Assembly (NCBI GenBank): GCA_013995675.1
Contig: VWRR01000019.1
Span: 124,001-188,000, forward strand
From: Cyanidiococcus yangmingshanensis
Taxonomy: Eukaryota > Rhodophyta > Bangiophyceae > Cyanidiales > Cyanidiaceae
Direction of reading: 5' to 3'
Length of the DNA: 64,000 bases
Of the stretch, positions 1 to 11,056 are shown piece after piece (the first letter of the stretch is position 1; every line of letters starts with the position of its first letter). The notes beneath the pieces were generated by a model. The model was not told the DNA's origin, made no database searches, and saw nothing but the letters and a program-made list of their open reading frames with translations. The position numbers and the translations under genes are program-made.

Positions 1-69
1 CTCAGACGCAGCAAGGCGCTCCTGACAAGAGACGAGGACCTGCAGCGATCCCGCTGGTTGCGTCATTAG
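1..69 (+). CDS. C-terminal tail of an unidentified protein (cut by window edge)
   Basis: The frame starting at base 1 is open for 22 codons and ends at a TAG at 67-69. The tail is basic and polar (it ends in SRWLRH). It is too short to assign to a family, and it could be chance, but no other frame offers a better explanation of the left edge. The rest of the gene would lie outside the window to the left. Confidence 0.35.
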   Translation, partial: LRRSKALLTRDEDLQRSRWLRH

Positions 70-1321
70 GGGAATCTACGGAGGATTTTCTTTTTATTTG
101 ATTTGATGTTTAGGGTTACATGCGTGCATGAGTAGTTGCAACGACGCTTGAGATACTAGTTTGCTGGGTACAAAAAACGTTCAACACCGACAGATGCGAT
201 TCCGTTGCATGGAGAACGCTAAAGCCACCTAGTTCACGTTTTCTACTGCCTAGCCCAGCAAGATGAAAAGAGATTCACTCTATGATCCATTTTGCAACAA
301 TCTTTTCGATATTTGCCTTACACTGAATATTTCAAGCAAATACAAATGCAAACATGAATTACACAATCGAGGATGGTGGCTCTGTCTGGCTCGCAGCCTG
401 CAGACTTTGGCATTCTCGACCTCGGATCTTGACCCTGCTTGTAGAGAGTCGGGACACTACGTTGCATCTGGCGGTTCCGATCTACCGTTAGGCTATTCCG
501 AAAATCTGAAATTGCTCAAGTTCCACGGGCAGGCTCTTCGGTCTCGCATAGTCGTCTCAAAATACTTTGCTTGTAGGGAAGAGATTGAGGCGTTTTGCGC
601 CTATGCTCGTGGCCACCACCAAGGGTTTTGTTGGAACAAGCCTCCTCGTTTTTCGGGAGCACGATGAACGTCGGACAGGCCCTACGCATAACAATCAGAT
701 ATCGGAAATGTGAATTATTTAAGAGGAGCTTGGGAGGCATATTGGCAAAGTTCCTTGATTCAGTGCAAACCGTTGCCTTTGACGGACTCAAACACCTTGC
801 AGATAGTATTGCAAACCCAGACTGTTACATCGCCTTCGCTTACATTAGAGACACCATGGAAAAGACTCGAGTGATCGAACATGCTTTGTGAAATCGAAGA
901 GCTCAATAGTATTTCCAGCAGAAGAACTCCGAGCGATTATCTGATCTGCGGAATCTTACTGCAGGGTTCTGTTCGGCATATATTTGGGTTTTATACTGAT
1001 TTACGTATGCTCGTCGACGAAAATCGCATTCTTTAAAATATCGTACTCGTGCAGAAGAGGAATGGATCATCCAACTTGGATCTTTAAAGTAAATGGATCC
1101 TCGGGATTCAAACCAAGGTTTGAGCAGTCCAAATCCTCTGAGAACCACTTGCATGCTCGTTGATGAGCGCGGCGAGTTGCAATGATGGTCAGGATTTTGC
1201 TAATCGCTTCCTTCGCATTGTCAACCACGACGGCACTGCTGTCTTTGAGTCACCGCTCACGGACTTTTCTCTTTGATTCTCGGTTACTCACGAGAATTCA
1301 GCCCACTTTTCGCTTCAAGCA
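70..1321. other. Intergenic, no supported gene
   Basis: About 1.25 kb upstream of the GRWD1-like gene. Open frames of 80-134 codons occur (263-667, 595-891), but they have no recognisable motifs and overlap each other in conflicting frames. A short frame at 1182-1379 begins with a hydrophobic stretch and overlaps the GRWD1 start, so it may be only an upstream ORF. No tRNA-like T-arm or B box was found. Confidence 0.5.
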
Positions 1322-2731
1322 ATGCAAAAGAGTTCGCGGGGTTCCGAAGCTGAACTTGGTGCTTTCGCCGGCCCGGTGAGTGCGAGCAGAAGAGCGTCTG
1401 CACAGAAGCCTCGAAACGTCGCCGAAGCCTCAGCTGCTGAGGATGTCGAAATGGAGTACGATCTTAGCGCATATAAACTCTTGCATAGAGTCTGTCTTGA
1501 GTGGCCCTGCTTGTCCCTCGACTGGTGTAGGGTGCCCAGCGGAACCTCGGACCAAGACGAGTTCTGGCTTGTGCTAGGCTCTCAGGCTAGATCTTCTCGA
1601 GGGAATGGCTTGTATGTGGTCCACTTGAGCAACTTGAGCGAAATGTTGGAAGATGACACGAGCGGAGAATCAACCTCAGACGATCTCGATTGGCCAGACA
1701 AGGGCCCGTCCAAACGCGACGACAAGTCTCCGCACGTCGAGCGACTACCGCGGTTGAGTTCAGTCAAGATACCTCGTCATGAGTGCACGAATCGTGTACG
1801 TTGCTTGCCGCAGGGGCCTCACATTGTGGCATGTTGGGGCGATCACACTGGAGTTTCTGTTTTTGATCTTTCAGAAGCGCTCAATCTGTTACCACCCAAT
1901 GCAAAAAATGCGCGACCTGTTCGAAAAGAGTGCCCGCTTGAGCCAGTTTTTCGCTTTCGAGTTGGGGTTCCCGAGGGTTTTGCTTTAGACTGGTCGACGC
2001 TTGAGCCAGGCCTTTTAGCGACAGGCGACTCATGTGGACAGATTGCATTCATTCAAAACGATGGATCAGCGTGGTTGGCGAATCACCGCTCTGGTAGGAC
2101 TGCTTTCACAGCACATGCTGCCTCTGTAGAGGATCTCCAATGGAGTCCCGCGGACCCGCATGTGCTCGCATCGTGCTCATGTGATCATTCGATCAGAGTT
2201 TGGGATCTTCGCGATGCAAAGCTAGCATCCTTGGCTCTAGCGGAAGCCCACCCAAGCGATGTGAATGCGATCGCCTGGAACCGCACTTTTACGAGCCAAC
2301 TTATTTCGGGAGATGACGACGGCCTCATCAAAGTCTGGGATTTGCGTATGACCCGAGCTCCTCATGATCCAGCGCCAATTGCCTCATTGGATTATCACCG
2401 AGGTCCAATTTACTCCCTCGAGTGGAACCGAGTCGAATCTTCTATGTTTTGCGCATCCTCCGGAGACCACACTGTTAGCGTGTGGGATTTGTCGCTCGAG
2501 CCGCTCTTTGAAGAGGGCTTCATTCGCCAAAATCCGAATTCTGAGGATGAACCACACGATCAATGGATTGACGATATCCCGCCCCAGCTGCTTTTCGCAC
2601 ACGAGGGAATAAGATCTGCGAAAGAAGCGCACTGGATTGAAATGAATACGAGGCGAGACTTGCTCGCAGCCGTGGGTGAAGATGGTCTCCATGTATTTCT
2701 TCCCGAAAATATATATGCAACCGAAAATTAG
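1322..2731 (+). CDS. GRWD1: WD40 ribosome-assembly protein, GRWD1/Rrb1 family
   Basis: This 469-residue protein is a close match in architecture to human GRWD1 and yeast Rrb1, nuclear and nucleolar chaperones of ribosomal protein L3 in 60S assembly. Residues 40-65 carry the family's N-terminal segment (AYKLLHRVCLEWPCLSLDW), the part that precedes the propeller in this family. WD repeats follow from about residue 145. The most diagnostic are the segments EGFALDWS, SVEDLQWSP, SCSCDHSIRVWDLRDA, SGDDDGLIKVWDLR and SGDHTVSVWDLS. The C-terminus (DDIPPQLLFAHEGIRSAKEAHW) also follows the family, which has PQQLLFVHQG there. An acidic stretch lies near residues 110-130. The ATG at 1322 is the first in frame and gives the usual family length. 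The gene stands alone, with more than 1 kb free on each side. Confidence 0.93.
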   Translation: MQKSSRGSEAELGAFAGPVSASRRASAQKPRNVAEASAAEDVEMEYDLSAYKLLHRVCLEWPCLSLDWCRVPSGTSDQDEFWLVLGSQARSSRGNGLYVVHLSNLSEMLEDDTSGESTSDDLDWPDKGPSKRDDKSPHVERLPRLSSVKIPRHECTNRVRCLPQGPHIVACWGDHTGVSVFDLSEALNLLPPNAKNARPVRKECPLEPVFRFRVGVPEGFALDWSTLEPGLLATGDSCGQIAFIQNDGSAWLANHRSGRTAFTAHAASVEDLQWSPADPHVLASCSCDHSIRVWDLRDAKLASLALAEAHPSDVNAIAWNRTFTSQLISGDDDGLIKVWDLRMTRAPHDPAPIASLDYHRGPIYSLEWNRVESSMFCASSGDHTVSVWDLSLEPLFEEGFIRQNPNSEDEPHDQWIDDIPPQLLFAHEGIRSAKEAHWIEMNTRRDLLAAVGEDGLHVFLPENIYATEN

Positions 2732-4039
2732 AGTCTGTAATGGATTTTTCTAGGATGTCTAATGACCCACTGGGGATTTCAAATGTATAACCGGATAACG
2801 TAATGTGATGCGAGATCTTCTGCTCGAGATGTGACAGCGACTAGTAATGCACGAATGAAATTGGAGCTCTTGTCGAACCTGTTTGTGACTTCACGGTTGC
2901 ACAACAGGGACTGGTACAGTGATGACAGGGTTCACTCTGCGGCTACCTTAGAACGGCGCGAACCATGATGTCGTTGCCGCATGCCGGCCTTTTTCTGCTC
3001 TCTCCGTGGTTCAATCAACGCGACAGTGCACTCGACCGGCGGTTGAAATTTATTCCGATACTTTTTGTCCGCTCAGCTAATGATGTATCTAATATCAACA
3101 AAGCTGGTGGTCTCGTTGAATCTTCAGACAGCTTTGTGCTCATTCATCACCAAACAAATAGTGTGTAAACAGATTCTTACTGTGATTCTCCCAGAGCAGA
3201 TGTTGTTCTAACCGTGCACAATCGCTTGCTGGGGAGACTTCGTTGAACAGCTTCAAATACCGCTTGCGCGAGAGACTAGCTTCCGTTTTCGTAAATCTTT
3301 ACCGGAACTTTGGAAGCTCTTCGACAAAGGAGGCGAATTATCGCGCATAGGGCTGCCCCGAAGGCTTCGAATTTTTTGCCTTTGGAATGAACATCTATAT
3401 TTGGCGATCGAAAAAGTTCACTTTAGCAGGCATGCGACCTGAGAATCCAGACGTCGTAGGACGAGGGCTTGAATACTAATTTTGGTTTTCGTTCGAGAAA
3501 GGCCAAGGAGGTTTGGGGACGATGAACTGTCTTCCTATTATCGCTCGGTGGCGTGGAATCAAATTCAATGCCTGGAGAAAAATGTGCCTAGTTCATGCTA
3601 TCATTGATACATGTCGGTAAGTGACGAAAGTGGCAAACGCAAAACCCCCGATCAAAGCCCAAACAGCTGCGCTTTTCAAAACATGCTCTCAGCGTGTTCG
3701 TCTCGCTGCAGGCGCCGTCATAAAGGCAATAGATCCATGCGTATTTGCAGATTGAGAGCCTTGAGACTTCTCTGCCAAACTAGGGACGGGTGCCAGAAAC
3801 TAGGAGTTTTAGCAGGAAGATGTTTATGAGAAGAAGTTTGTCGGTGTGATGCACCACATAGGCTCGGATCGCCCAGAAGGCTATAGCGATGGATAACAGC
3901 GGAACCAGGCGAGAAGAACGATAATTCGCGGTGACTCTGTCAGAGAGAGCACGTATGGGCATAATTGTTCCATTTCGATTTTCAATTTTATTTTCTCCTC
4001 CGAAGGACAATTTTCGAGGATTGCCGTTTCGAATGACCT
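2732..4039. other. Intergenic, no supported gene
   Basis: About 1.3 kb between two plus-strand genes. Only short, motif-free open frames are present (2965-3168, 3611-3829). No tRNA, repeat or conserved hairpin was recognised. Confidence 0.5.
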
Positions 4040-5863
4040 ATGGACAACAAGAGCTGTATAGTGTGGGCTCAACTCCGCTCGACCTACTATCCGCTTTTAC
4101 CTCGATATGGCCATTCCGCAGCAGCTTTTTTCAACGGAACGACTGATCTAGTTTACGTTTATGGTGGCCGAGGTGAAAACGCGTCTGCCTTTGGCGATGT
4201 TTTTCTTTTCGACCCACTTTCGAGCTCCTGCAACTTCGAGCTTACTGATGGAGCGACTCCAGCAGCGCGCAGTTTCCAGTCAGCAACGATCGCAGGTCAT
4301 CGCTACGTCGTCTTCGGGGGGCTAACCTCCGCAGCGGAGGTAAGCGGTGCTAACGAATATAGTGCGACCACGAACAGCTTTTACTTGTTAGATATCCTTC
4401 GCCGGCCGATGAACTGGGCTGACCGCATGCAGGTCCTTGAGCGAGCACCAGTCTTTAGAAAGAGCACGCTTTGGCCACCTGGATGGGGCTGCGGCATTGT
4501 TCCTATCCAAAAACAAGCCGTTACTCTAACGAAGCGCGGCCAGCAAATTCTATACTTTGGTGGCGACATAGGCAACAGTATGTATTCACGTTGTGTGTTC
4601 TCCTATGACTTTCCGCAGAGCACATGGAGCTTATTATATCCGCAAAGCCCTGGGACAACGTGCGCCGAATCGGGTGTTGCAATTACTGGTGCTTCCGCCC
4701 CGGCTGGACGCGCGGCAGCAGCTGCAGCGCCATTCTCCGGCCATGATGCCGTATACTACGGTGGCTCTCGAGCAATCGTGAATGGAAGTAATGTGTCAAT
4801 CATGTTTTTCGATGATTTGTGGCTGTTTTCGGTAGCATCACAAAGTTGGCGAACTGTACCTACCTTAGAAACCGGTGACGCTCGGCCAGCGCCGCGAGAC
4901 GGTCATTCTCTTACGGTTGCTCCCTCTTGGCTATCGGAATCCTCTGGATGGCTTCTTTATGGAGGGCGCTCGTGCCCAGGGAATCAAAGTTCTTGTAACC
5001 CGCAAGATTTAGTGATGCTGAATGACCTCTGGCTTCTACGCATCGAAGGCAACGGCGTTGCTCGTTGGTCGAGGCTGCGAGAATGCGGTAGTTTGAGCGG
5101 TGCTACAGAGCCGCTCGCTCGTAGTTTCCATACGATGACCCTTGTGAATGATGAGAAGCTTATCCTTATTGGCGGAGTTGGAGACGAGTCTATTTTCGGA
5201 GATGTTTGGAGCCTCCAGTGGAAAGCGCGGCCCCCAGATGCACCCGCGCGACCTGTACAAAGCCTACCTCTGGAAACTCGAAGAGTGGTGTACATATACG
5301 TACTTTTTTATTTCCCCAAGCTCTCATGGTATGCTCCGGAGCAATTCACGGTGGCCATTGATGAATCGCTGAAACAAGGTCTTCAGAGAATTTTGGTCAA
5401 TGCCTATGTGGAAGCCTTAGATATCGAGCTTTTTGATGCCACCTCAGGAGGTGGCGGCCACGGAAAAGTGCTGGCCCGGGGAACGCTTGCACAGTACGCT
5501 GTCTTGGTGGGTAGTGCATTTGCCCGAAAATTAATTTTAACCACACAAGATCAGGAAGTTCCGCGTTATTTATCTGCTCAGACTGGTACGTCGGTTGAAG
5601 TTCTCGCCTATGCAGCTGGCCAGCCCTTGCCTATGACTTTCAGCAGTGTCGAAAGCGGACAAGGATCACAAGGCGGGTCGGGATTAAGTACCTCCATCAT
5701 TGCGACAATCGCGACGATATCCTCGGCTGCTGCTGCTGCATTTCTTCTCGGAATCGCGATACTCTTGTATCGTTGGCGATGGCGAAGACGCCGCATCCAA
5801 CGGATGCGAATGAGCTCAGTGACACCTGGTCGAATTGAGCACGGTCGCGTGAATACGAGCTAA
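4040..5863 (+). CDS. Kelch-repeat single-span membrane protein
   Basis: The 607-residue protein begins with kelch repeats to about residue 400, which should form a beta-propeller. Repeat blades are marked by double-glycine strands such as DLVYVYGGRG, YVVFGG, AVYYGGS, WLLYGGRS and KLILIGGVG. A region at about 420-535 follows (strands around KLSWYAPEQFTVAIDESL) and looks like an extracellular stem domain, unassigned here. A single membrane helix at about 552-577 (IATIATISSAAAAAFLLGIAILLY) is followed by a very basic tail (RWRWRRRRIQRMR), the charge pattern of a type I protein with a cytosolic tail. Oddly, no signal peptide precedes the propeller. An in-frame TGA lies two codons before the ATG, so any leader would need another exon. 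Function is unknown; adhesion or surface sensing is a guess from architecture. Confidence 0.85.
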   Translation: MDNKSCIVWAQLRSTYYPLLPRYGHSAAAFFNGTTDLVYVYGGRGENASAFGDVFLFDPLSSSCNFELTDGATPAARSFQSATIAGHRYVVFGGLTSAAEVSGANEYSATTNSFYLLDILRRPMNWADRMQVLERAPVFRKSTLWPPGWGCGIVPIQKQAVTLTKRGQQILYFGGDIGNSMYSRCVFSYDFPQSTWSLLYPQSPGTTCAESGVAITGASAPAGRAAAAAAPFSGHDAVYYGGSRAIVNGSNVSIMFFDDLWLFSVASQSWRTVPTLETGDARPAPRDGHSLTVAPSWLSESSGWLLYGGRSCPGNQSSCNPQDLVMLNDLWLLRIEGNGVARWSRLRECGSLSGATEPLARSFHTMTLVNDEKLILIGGVGDESIFGDVWSLQWKARPPDAPARPVQSLPLETRRVVYIYVLFYFPKLSWYAPEQFTVAIDESLKQGLQRILVNAYVEALDIELFDATSGGGGHGKVLARGTLAQYAVLVGSAFARKLILTTQDQEVPRYLSAQTGTSVEVLAYAAGQPLPMTFSSVESGQGSQGGSGLSTSIIATIATISSAAAAAFLLGIAILLYRWRWRRRRIQRMRMSSVTPGRIEHGRVNTS

Positions 5864-7005
5864 AGCGGAGATCAAAGCTGTTGAGGACGTATTTCGGAAA
5901 TGCTTTTACCGCATATAGAGCACCCGGACTATTTTGAGCAACTTCGTGAGTGCTTTATTTCAACACAATTTTTTGCTGTAGGATGGATTCCTCGTGCCCG
6001 AACAAGGAATGACTCTCTCGCCCTATGGTTCTCGATGAGATCTCTCGCTGGATTGTCGCCTTGGGGTGGATCGCTGGACGGAATTCGTCAAAACTCCCTT
6101 CCTGAGAACTATAGAATCTTTAATCTGCATGCGCAGCAAGTCTTTAGGAGAAAGCATGCGCTCCATTTAAACAGGGCGCTCCAAGTCATGGGTATTTTTG
6201 AAAATATTACTGAAGCATCTTTTCCAAAAAATCAAGGTACCAAACATCAATCAAGAATTTCTCTGCAGCGAAGGGGGTTACCGGTAAGATCATTGTCGTT
6301 TGGAATCAGGGCCATCCGAGTCGCAATTGCTTTCACTAGAGATACACAGTGTGCCAACTCGAGCTTTTTTTCACGGATGACTTAAAGTTCACGAGTCCGG
6401 CACGAAAAATAGCACCCATGAAGTGGGACTGCTTTCTGAGACATTATCATAGACGCAATGGACTCGCTGAATTTATACAATTTGATTAGCAACGAATCAG
6501 TAACAAAGCATACATCATATGCGATGTGAGTTATGTCAGATTTAGTGACCGTATCTCCGAGAAAATTACCAGAGTTTCATAGAAATGGAAAAGTCTCGGT
6601 CAACATTCACCTAATATTTGTTTTCCATTGCCCTGATATTTCACTAGCGTTGCTGGGGTTTCGGTGCCCCCGGGTTACTTGACCACGGAGATACCTTTGG
6701 TTCTTCATGTGCGGCTTGTATTTTTTGGCCCTACACGTTTCTTCAGACGCAGGGAACTTTTCAGTCAGACATCGAGACTAGGCATTTACCGTGAAACTCC
6801 TTCGGTGCCCAGCTCGAGCACATACAAGTACTCGCAAGATGAGTTTGGTCGAAAAAGTGAGAGCTTTCCGAAACGCTCTCGCTCATTGTGTCGCAGGGTA
6901 TCCCGGAGAAGAACTGATGCATCTTTTCGTTTGCCTCTCGGCGGGTGAGTTATTCCAAGAACTTTTCATAACTTTTAGAGACCATGGTCTCAAATCTGTT
7001 TACAA
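5864..7005. other. Intergenic between convergent genes, no supported gene
   Basis: The stretch separates the 3' ends of the kelch gene and the minus-strand ATAD2 gene. A 161-codon ATG frame at 5900-6385 has no recognisable domain or composition bias. I treat it as unsupported. The remaining short frames at 6664-7005 run into the ATAD2 gene on the opposite strand. Confidence 0.45.
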
Positions 7006-10000
7006 TTACGTACCAGCTTGCGAAGGCCATAGCTCACGTAAAGTTTCACGACAACGGCAGGATTTTGCAATTTGTATCACGCTCCTCAGGACAAGGTCTC
7101 GATCCCGGGTTTGAGCATGGGTACGACGAACGCAGTACACAAGACGCTCGTGGACACGCAGTAAATCTTCCACAGAGAGGCCAGCCGTTGCGTCCACGAC
7201 TGTATCCAGAGCTGCCGCGATCCTTGACGCTTCCGGGATTATCCATTGCAAATCATTGCTTCCGCATTCGGAGATGCCACCGATAACATTGCATTTTTGA
7301 TCAGGGCATCTGGCTGATCCGGTCACAAACGGCTCGCACTGCGTAAGGGCATCATTAGAGCAGGATCGTGATGTCTCGTCTGTGGTGAATAGACTGGGAC
7401 GCGCTGTCTTCACGCTGTTTTCGGACGACTTTTGCAGGGATTCAAATTCACTTTCGACGATATCTCCGCGACGAACCCCACACTGAGCTTCACCATCAGT
7501 ATCTGATCGGTGACCCGAGATCTGGAAAGCCATTAAATGATGGGCGTGCTCTGTGATTGTGGAATCAAGGCACTCGTCTTGGATGCAGTTGTGCTTTCCA
7601 CGTATCTCCTGCCCTGAAGGTGGTTCGATTTCAGTCGAATTCACCAGCGAACGAATGCTTTGCTGAGGAACCTCATCTGTCAGCGAGACCGATTCCGCAT
7701 AGTCACCAGCAGCGCTGTTTGCTGGTAGAAGGCCACCTTTGGGATTCTCGCCTTTCTCTCGATAGCGACCATGTCTGCGAGACTGAGTCACAAGCCGCGA
7801 GGCCTCCGAGAAACTTACCAACCCATCGCTGCCAAACGAGCGAGTCTGACGCCGTATTGATTGTTGCTTGCTGCTTTCTCGTCGCCTTCGCTCTGCTATG
7901 GACGCGCACTCAGCAATGATAGCTGACTCCTCTTCATTCTCTTCGGGATCCATCAAGAGTTCTGCCCAGCGATGCACAATATCGAGTAAAGCAATTGCTT
8001 TGGATCGTATGCGGATGCCTTTCGCATCATCTTGGGGATTGTATAAGAGAGCGTTACGTGTTAGTAGTTCAAAAGCCGCAACAAAATCCTGCATAGTCTG
8101 AATCTCGTGCCTATTCACTCGTTCCAGAACTTCGGACAAGTCCATCGGATCCTTCACAATCTCGTAATAGTCTGGTGCTTCTGATTCCGATACGCGGTTC
8201 CAAAAGGGCTTGTACTTACGATCAGACAAGAGGCGTTCCACAAAATCTCGCATAATAAGTCGTAGTTCACGAAGAACGCGATTTTCCCGTTGTATTAAAC
8301 GCTCTCTCTCTTGAGGGCATCCAAGAGGATATTCTGGAAGCGGCACGACAGGCAGCTCCTCACCGCCATTGTCGCTATCAAGGGTCGAGTAACCACTGTC
8401 GCGGTCATGGCGAACAGGCGCTGCTGCCTCGGAAATCAGCGGTTCAAATAAACGTTCGCGGGTCTGAGGAGGCGGTGCGTCTACTTTGTAGGCAGCATCC
8501 GCTTCCGCAGCAAAGTAGCGCACGATTTCGGCCAGGTCAAGCAAGAGACTCTCAGTTTCCTCAGAATGTTCATCGATGGCATAGTCCGAAAGAAGCGAGC
8601 TCAAATCTTCGTCGGCGGTGGCATAGACAAATAAGGCGGCATCACGACGCAAGTCACGCAAGCCAACGAGTAGGATCGTTCTTAGCATCTCTCGATTTGG
8701 CCCGGCCCAGAGTTCCAAATGAGGAATGAAGATGACGGCAGACGGAGTGCGCGCTGCCTCTCGAAGTATCATCACCAGCGACTCTTCCGCACTTCTAGTT
8801 GATGGATCCGCAAGCAGTGAAGGAAGATCTAGCGCATAGAGGACTCGGTCTTCCAGTTCCTGCAGCAGCGCTTGCCCTAGGATCGTCTGCCCATTCCCAC
8901 GCGCGCCGTGAATCAGGAATCTGCCACCTCTGCCTGATAATGAGCGCTCGTTCATTCGACCAATCAGTCGCAATGTTTGCTCTAGCTGATCACGTAAAAG
9001 CAAAGACTGGTCTCGATCCAATGGGCGACCATGAATTCGCATCGAGCGGTGCGCTGTTGGCACTACTAATGACATCGCTTGGATGAAATCACCTTCACCG
9101 ACCTGAACTTGTTGCGGATCAATGAGCAACTTTTCTGCGGAGCGGTAAATCTGAGGATACCGACGGCGCAGCGCCTGCAGCGCAGCCTCAGAACACAGCG
9201 CTTTCAGATCCGCCCCGCAATAACCAACAGTATCCTTCGCCAAACGATCCAAAAGCTCTGTTGAGGGTCTCCTGTTCCAGGTACGCGTGTGTATCTCCAA
9301 GATCTGTCTTCTTGCCTGCGTATTGGGCAAACTGAAAACGAATTCACGATCGAAACGGCCTGGTCGTCGCAGTGCTGGATCGACGGCGTCGATCCGGTTG
9401 GTGGCGCCAATAACGACAATCCGGCCGCGTGAGTCTAGTCCGTCCATTAAGCCCAGTAGAGTCGAGACAATACTCGAGTGAATTTGGTCTTGCTTGCTCG
9501 AGCGCACAGGCGCCAGACCGTCAATTTCATCGAAGAAGATAATTGCAGGCTGGCGTGCCTTAGCGGCATCAAATGTCAATCTGAGCTGCCTCTCTGCTTC
9601 ACCAACCCATTTCGAGAGGCAATCTGCTCCGTTCCTCATGAAAAAGGCCACCGGAGTTCGAGTTCCAGCAGAACAGGCCGCAGCAAGTGCTCGAGCCATA
9701 AGCGTCTTCCCAGTCCCTGGTGGCCCATGGAACAGGACACCCTTCGGTGGCTCAAGTTTGAATTGCTCGAAAACCTCCGGGTAGACGAGTGGGAGAACGA
9801 TCATTTCTTTCAGTGAACTTATGTAGTCATCGAGACCGCCAATCTGTTCCCAGTCAAGACTCGAGTCTATTTTCACTGGTTCTAAAATTCCGTTTCCGGC
9901 GGTCGGGGCCGAGCTGTTACGGAACGGGCTTCTGCCTGCCAGTCCACCACTTGCAGTACCGCCCAGATCCATATTCACCGGCTGTATGTTGTTTTGTGCG

Positions 10001-11056
10001 GAAATGAGACGAAGACGTTCTCGCTGACTCCAAGCAAACTCGTCAAGATCTCCGGCATCCGAATCCGAATCCGAGTCGGCGATGTTCATACGACGATGAC
10101 TATTACGCAGCAGGTCCTTAGAGAGCGCCGCATTCGCTGCAGCAGAAGTGCTCTTTCGTACATTGACCCGCTCTCGAACAGACTGGGACTCTTTGACTGA
10201 TGGCTTTCCAAACGGGCTTGCTCGTTGCTCGACGTAGCGCTGTCTATCAGATGACAGTACTGTGTTTTTTCTGTTTTTGGATCTTCTCGGTTCTAAGTAC
10301 TTAAAATCGTCATCGTCGGTATCTTCAGACACATCTGCAGAGCTGTCGCTGCTCGAAACCACGATGTGTTCGCGTTCCATCTCTTTTTCGAGCTCTTTCT
10401 CTTCAGCGAGCTCCCTTTCCTCCGCCTCTGCAAACATCGCATTCACTTCATCGCTCGACGTGCATTCGTCGTCCACTACGTCTGCATCTTTCTGAAGTCC
10501 TCGTCGCTCGCGACCCCTTGCTAGCGCACTTGGTTCATAAGAGCTGTCTGATGAGCACCAGCGGGCTCGAGAGCGTCTCGAGGTGGAGTGCTGAGCCACA
10601 ACGTTCGACCATTTTTTCACATTTCGTCGTCGCTGCCACTCCTTATGATTATTGAGCTCTAAGGACGATGATTCAGAACCGGTTGAAGCTGAAAAACTTC
10701 CTGAGACCCCTTCGTCGGAGTATCGAATTCTTTTTCGGTTCCGTCGAAGTGCATATCGTCCGTGTTGGCGGGCGCTCTCTGGTGCTTGCTCGAGGCGAGC
10801 GCCACCGCGAGCCTCCCCAGAGTTACCAGAACGACTTTGTGCTAGAATCAAGCTCCGCGCCTCCCTGTTTCTAGGCAGTTTGAAGCGCAAGGGCCTCGGC
10901 GTATCCGTCCCTTACACCAGCCAGGTGCCGTGCATCTGCGCCGTTCTCTCCACCAAAATACTCCTGTTCCCGCACATTCTCAAGAGATCTCAGTCGTCTT
11001 CTTTTTTGTACAGCGTCTGCACGGCTGTCAGCACCATCACGCGTTTCCCCTGCCAT
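7006..11056 (-). CDS. ATAD2: ATAD2/Yta7-type AAA ATPase with bromodomain
   Basis: This is a chromatin ATPase of the ATAD2/Yta7 family, which acts on nucleosomes and histone density. Numbering is from 10890. The order is an acidic and serine-rich N-terminus (to about 330), a first AAA module, a second degenerate AAA module (about 620-800) and a bromodomain (about 868-950). AAA1 has Walker A GPPGTGKT near 387, Walker B IIFFDEID near 452 and the arginine-finger segment RRPGRFDREF. AAA2 has a decayed P-loop (GARGNGQT), as is usual for the family. The bromodomain holds PDYYEIVKDPMDL and the acetyl-lysine-pocket Asn (NALLYNP). The main frame has no ATG for about 150 codons. It opens after a TAA at 10912-10914 and begins with TTG at 10890. 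An ATG frame from 11056 to 10871 overlaps it and joins it only through a +1 step between 10911 and 10871, so the true N-terminus is uncertain. Confidence 0.92.

Noticed and set aside
263-891. Two overlapping frames near the left edge
   Set aside because: No recognisable motif, and the frames conflict over the overlap.
1182-1379. Short frame with a hydrophobic start just before the GRWD1 gene
   Set aside because: Overlaps the GRWD1 start in another frame, and GRWD1 is not a secreted protein. At most an upstream ORF.
5900-6385. 161-codon ATG frame with a possible 36-base GTGAGT...TAG intron
   Set aside because: No domain, the putative intron is in frame and too short to be convincing, and the frame lies between convergent genes.
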